This document shows, piece by piece, positions 6,291 to 7,300 of a stretch of DNA of 7,300 nucleotides. The stretch is from Candidatus Alkanophagales archaeon (GTDB lineage: Archaea > Halobacteriota > Syntropharchaeia > Alkanophagales > B39-G2). Under the pieces are notes generated by a model. It searched no databases, was not told the origin of the DNA, and saw only the letters and a list, made by a program, of their open reading frames with translations. Position 1 is the stretch's first letter, and each line of letters starts with the position of its first letter. The position numbers and the translations under genes were made by a program. The stretch lies in contig QMVQ01000074.1 of the NCBI GenBank assembly GCA_003661185.1, positions 1-7,300 on the forward strand, read 5' to 3'.

Positions 6291-7097
6291 CTAAATAAAC
6301 CCTCGCAACTCAGCCACGGAATCTAAAATCAAGTCAGGCTTCACTTCAGCCCTCTCCAAAGCTTCCTTGCGGAACTTCCCTGTTTTCACGAGTATGCCCT
6401 TCATTCCGAGCTTCTTGCCGCCTGCAACGTCGCTCACCACGTCATCGCCTATCACAGCCGCTTCCTCAGCCTTCACACTCATGTCTCGAAGCGCAAGCTC
6501 AAAGAAATTTCTGGAAGGCTTCCCAATGAGCTTAGCTTCTACGCCCGCTGCGTATTCGACGGCGGCGACGAAAGGTCCAGCCCCAAGCATTAAACCGTCA
6601 GAACCCATCCAATATCTGTCTTTTTCCATGGCGACAAGCTCCGCACCGTCTAAAACAAAACGAAACGCCTTGTTAAGGCTTGCATACGTGAAGTTGTCGC
6701 CTGCATCGCCCAAGACCACAAACTTTGGGCTTTTATCGGTTATTATAACGCCAACCTCATCAAAATCCTTGTGAACGTCCCCTGTGGTGAGTAAGAAACA
6801 CTTGGGCTCATACTCCAGCTCCTTGGCTTTGCTCGTCACATAACGAGCCGTTGCAAGCGGCGCACTGAAAATTTCAGCCTCAGAAACTTCAAAGCCGAGA
6901 CCTTTAAGCCTTTCACAAAGAGAGTGGCGGCTCCTCCTTGTTGCGTTCGTCACGATTCTGAACTTGTATCCCCTCTCCCGCAGGAAGGTAATAATCTCGT
7001 TCGCGCCCTCCACCGGACTCTTCCCGACGTAGAGCGTGCCGTCCATGTCTATCAGAAACGCCCTCACGCCTTCAAGCACGCCGCCGTCCACGTGCAC
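6291..7097 (-). CDS. HAD-IIA family sugar/nucleotide phosphatase-like hydrolase
   Basis: Predicted cytosolic Mg-dependent phosphatase of the NagD/HDHD2/LHPP-like group; the substrate is unknown. Seen in the 268-residue product: motif I DMDGT (17-21) with nucleophile Asp17 and Asp19, motif II TNAT (50-53), a large C2-type cap between about 70 and 185, motif III Lys193 in IGKPS, and motif IV GDDVVSD (217-223). Length is normal for the family (about 255-270). The start is ambiguous. GTG at 7097 fits a leaderless transcript from the TATA element at 7127-7119, whereas the in-frame GTG at 7091 has GGGGGGTG at a good Shine-Dalgarno distance and would give 266 residues. It stands alone between the hairpin-rich stretch and the tnpB tail, with no evident functional link to either. 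Confidence 0.9.
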   Translation of the reverse strand: MHVDGGVLEGVRAFLIDMDGTLYVGKSPVEGANEIITFLRERGYKFRIVTNATRRSRHSLCERLKGLGFEVSEAEIFSAPLATARYVTSKAKELEYEPKCFLLTTGDVHKDFDEVGVIITDKSPKFVVLGDAGDNFTYASLNKAFRFVLDGAELVAMEKDRYWMGSDGLMLGAGPFVAAVEYAAGVEAKLIGKPSRNFFELALRDMSVKAEEAAVIGDDVVSDVAGGKKLGMKGILVKTGKFRKEALERAEVKPDLILDSVAELRGFI

Positions 7098-7118
7098 ACC
7101 CCCCTATGCCAAAAAATT

Positions 7119-7131
7119 GGATAAAAGTATC
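7119..7131 (-). promoter_or_regulatory. TATA element of the HAD-IIA gene
   Basis: On the minus strand GATACTTTTATCC gives a TATA-like core (CTTTTATCC, 7127-7119). A 30-base count reaches 7097, exactly the first GTG of the HAD frame. The promoter sits between the tnpB stop codon and the HAD gene, so the HAD gene does not depend on tnpB transcription. Confidence 0.45.
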
Positions 7132-7147
7132 TGACGTCCTCCAACCT

Positions 7148-7300
7148 CTAAAGAAGTTGAGTTCCCGCTCCTATCGGTAGGAGCAGCGGGTGCGGCGCCA
7201 CCACCCGGTTATCGACCCCTCCACGCCCCTCGTGGACGAGCCTTATATTTTGCGCGCCTATCGCGTCCCTATGCGCTTCTAACCCGCACGTTCGACACTT
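7148..7300 (-). CDS. tnpB: TnpB, C-terminal end only (cut by window edge)
   Basis: TnpB is the RNA-guided DNA nuclease encoded by IS200/IS605 and related elements. Only the last 50 residues are in the window, and the frame is open through the right edge. They start with KCRTCGLEAHRDAIGAQNI. The CxxC (residues 2 and 5) is the second half of the zinc ribbon, HRD carries the third RuvC catalytic Asp (residue 12 here, codon 7267-7265), and GAQNI matches the family's D-x-(N/G)-A-x-NI block. The remaining tail is low-complexity and ends AGTQLL, as is usual for archaeal TnpB. With the catalytic Asp and zinc ribbon intact this end is not decayed. Whether the rest of the gene, or a tnpA partner, is intact lies beyond the window. 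Confidence 0.85.
   Translation of the reverse strand, partial: KCRTCGLEAHRDAIGAQNIRLVHEGRGGVDNRVVAPHPLLLPIGAGTQLL
7157..7240 (-). ncRNA. Putative omega-RNA 3' scaffold and element right end
   Basis: On the minus strand the tnpB tail folds well. A short inverted repeat CTCGT-CC-ACGAG (7240-7229) is followed by a strong stem GCTCCTA-CCGA-TAGGAGC (7184-7167), extended by CCC/GGG with a three-base bulge (7190-7164), then GAACTCAA. In IS200/IS605 elements the guide RNA scaffold overlaps the 3' end of tnpB and ends at the element's right end, often at a TCAA-like cleavage site after a subterminal hairpin. If TCAA (7160-7157) is that site, the guide would start at 7156 and the tnpB stop would lie just outside the element. 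The boundary is inferred. Confidence 0.4.

Noticed and set aside
6044..6298. An 84-codon plus-strand frame (or 78 codons from ATG 6062 with GGAG upstream) as a small protein gene.
   Set aside because: The product is Arg-rich with no recognisable fold, the frame overlaps the end of the HAD gene on the other strand, and the DNA is better explained by hairpins and a possible tnpB relic in another frame. It cannot be excluded as a small protein.

Overview
The window reads as archaeal chromosome of medium GC, most likely from a euryarchaeal, methanogen- or ANME-like lineage. The reasons are the short archaeal form of adenylosuccinate synthetase (336 residues against about 430 in bacteria), TATA-type promoter elements, a glucosyl-3-phosphoglycerate synthase/phosphatase pair of the type characterised in Methanococcoides, and a TnpB-family gene tail. 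The lineage is inferred from gene style and is not proven.

Left part (1-2110): purA (purine synthesis) runs rightward and converges on nadC (NAD synthesis), which runs leftward. A spacer of about 100 bp lies between them. nadC and the next operon diverge from a 136-bp intergenic region that holds promoter elements for both directions.

Middle part (2081-5941): a rightward, tightly packed operon holds gpgS (glucosyl-3-phosphoglycerate synthase), gpgP (its HAD phosphatase, joined by an ATGA overlap) and an unrecognised 168-residue protein with eight cysteines that overlaps gpgP by 11 bp. Together gpgS and gpgP would make the compatible solute glucosylglycerate. After a T-rich stretch comes a separately promoted gene for a compact GH15-like glycosidase of 399 residues. 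Its leader carries a perfect 16-bp palindrome. The neighbourhood suggests a module for making, and possibly hydrolysing, a glucose-containing solute or storage glucan.

Right part (5942-7300): a gene-poor stretch of about 350 bp is rich in small hairpins and carries what may be a decayed tnpB 3' end. It is followed by a leftward HAD-IIA phosphatase gene. At the right edge lies the last 50 codons of a leftward tnpB (IS200/IS605-type RNA-guided nuclease), with its final zinc-ribbon CxxC and the RuvC aspartate. A strong hairpin followed by TCAA could mark the element's right end and the 3' end of its guide RNA scaffold.

The strongest candidates for something under-described are the Cys-rich gene coupled to gpgSP, the GH15-like enzyme next to the glucosylglycerate genes, the palindrome in that enzyme's leader, and the structured, possibly tnpB-derived stretch at 5960-6180.
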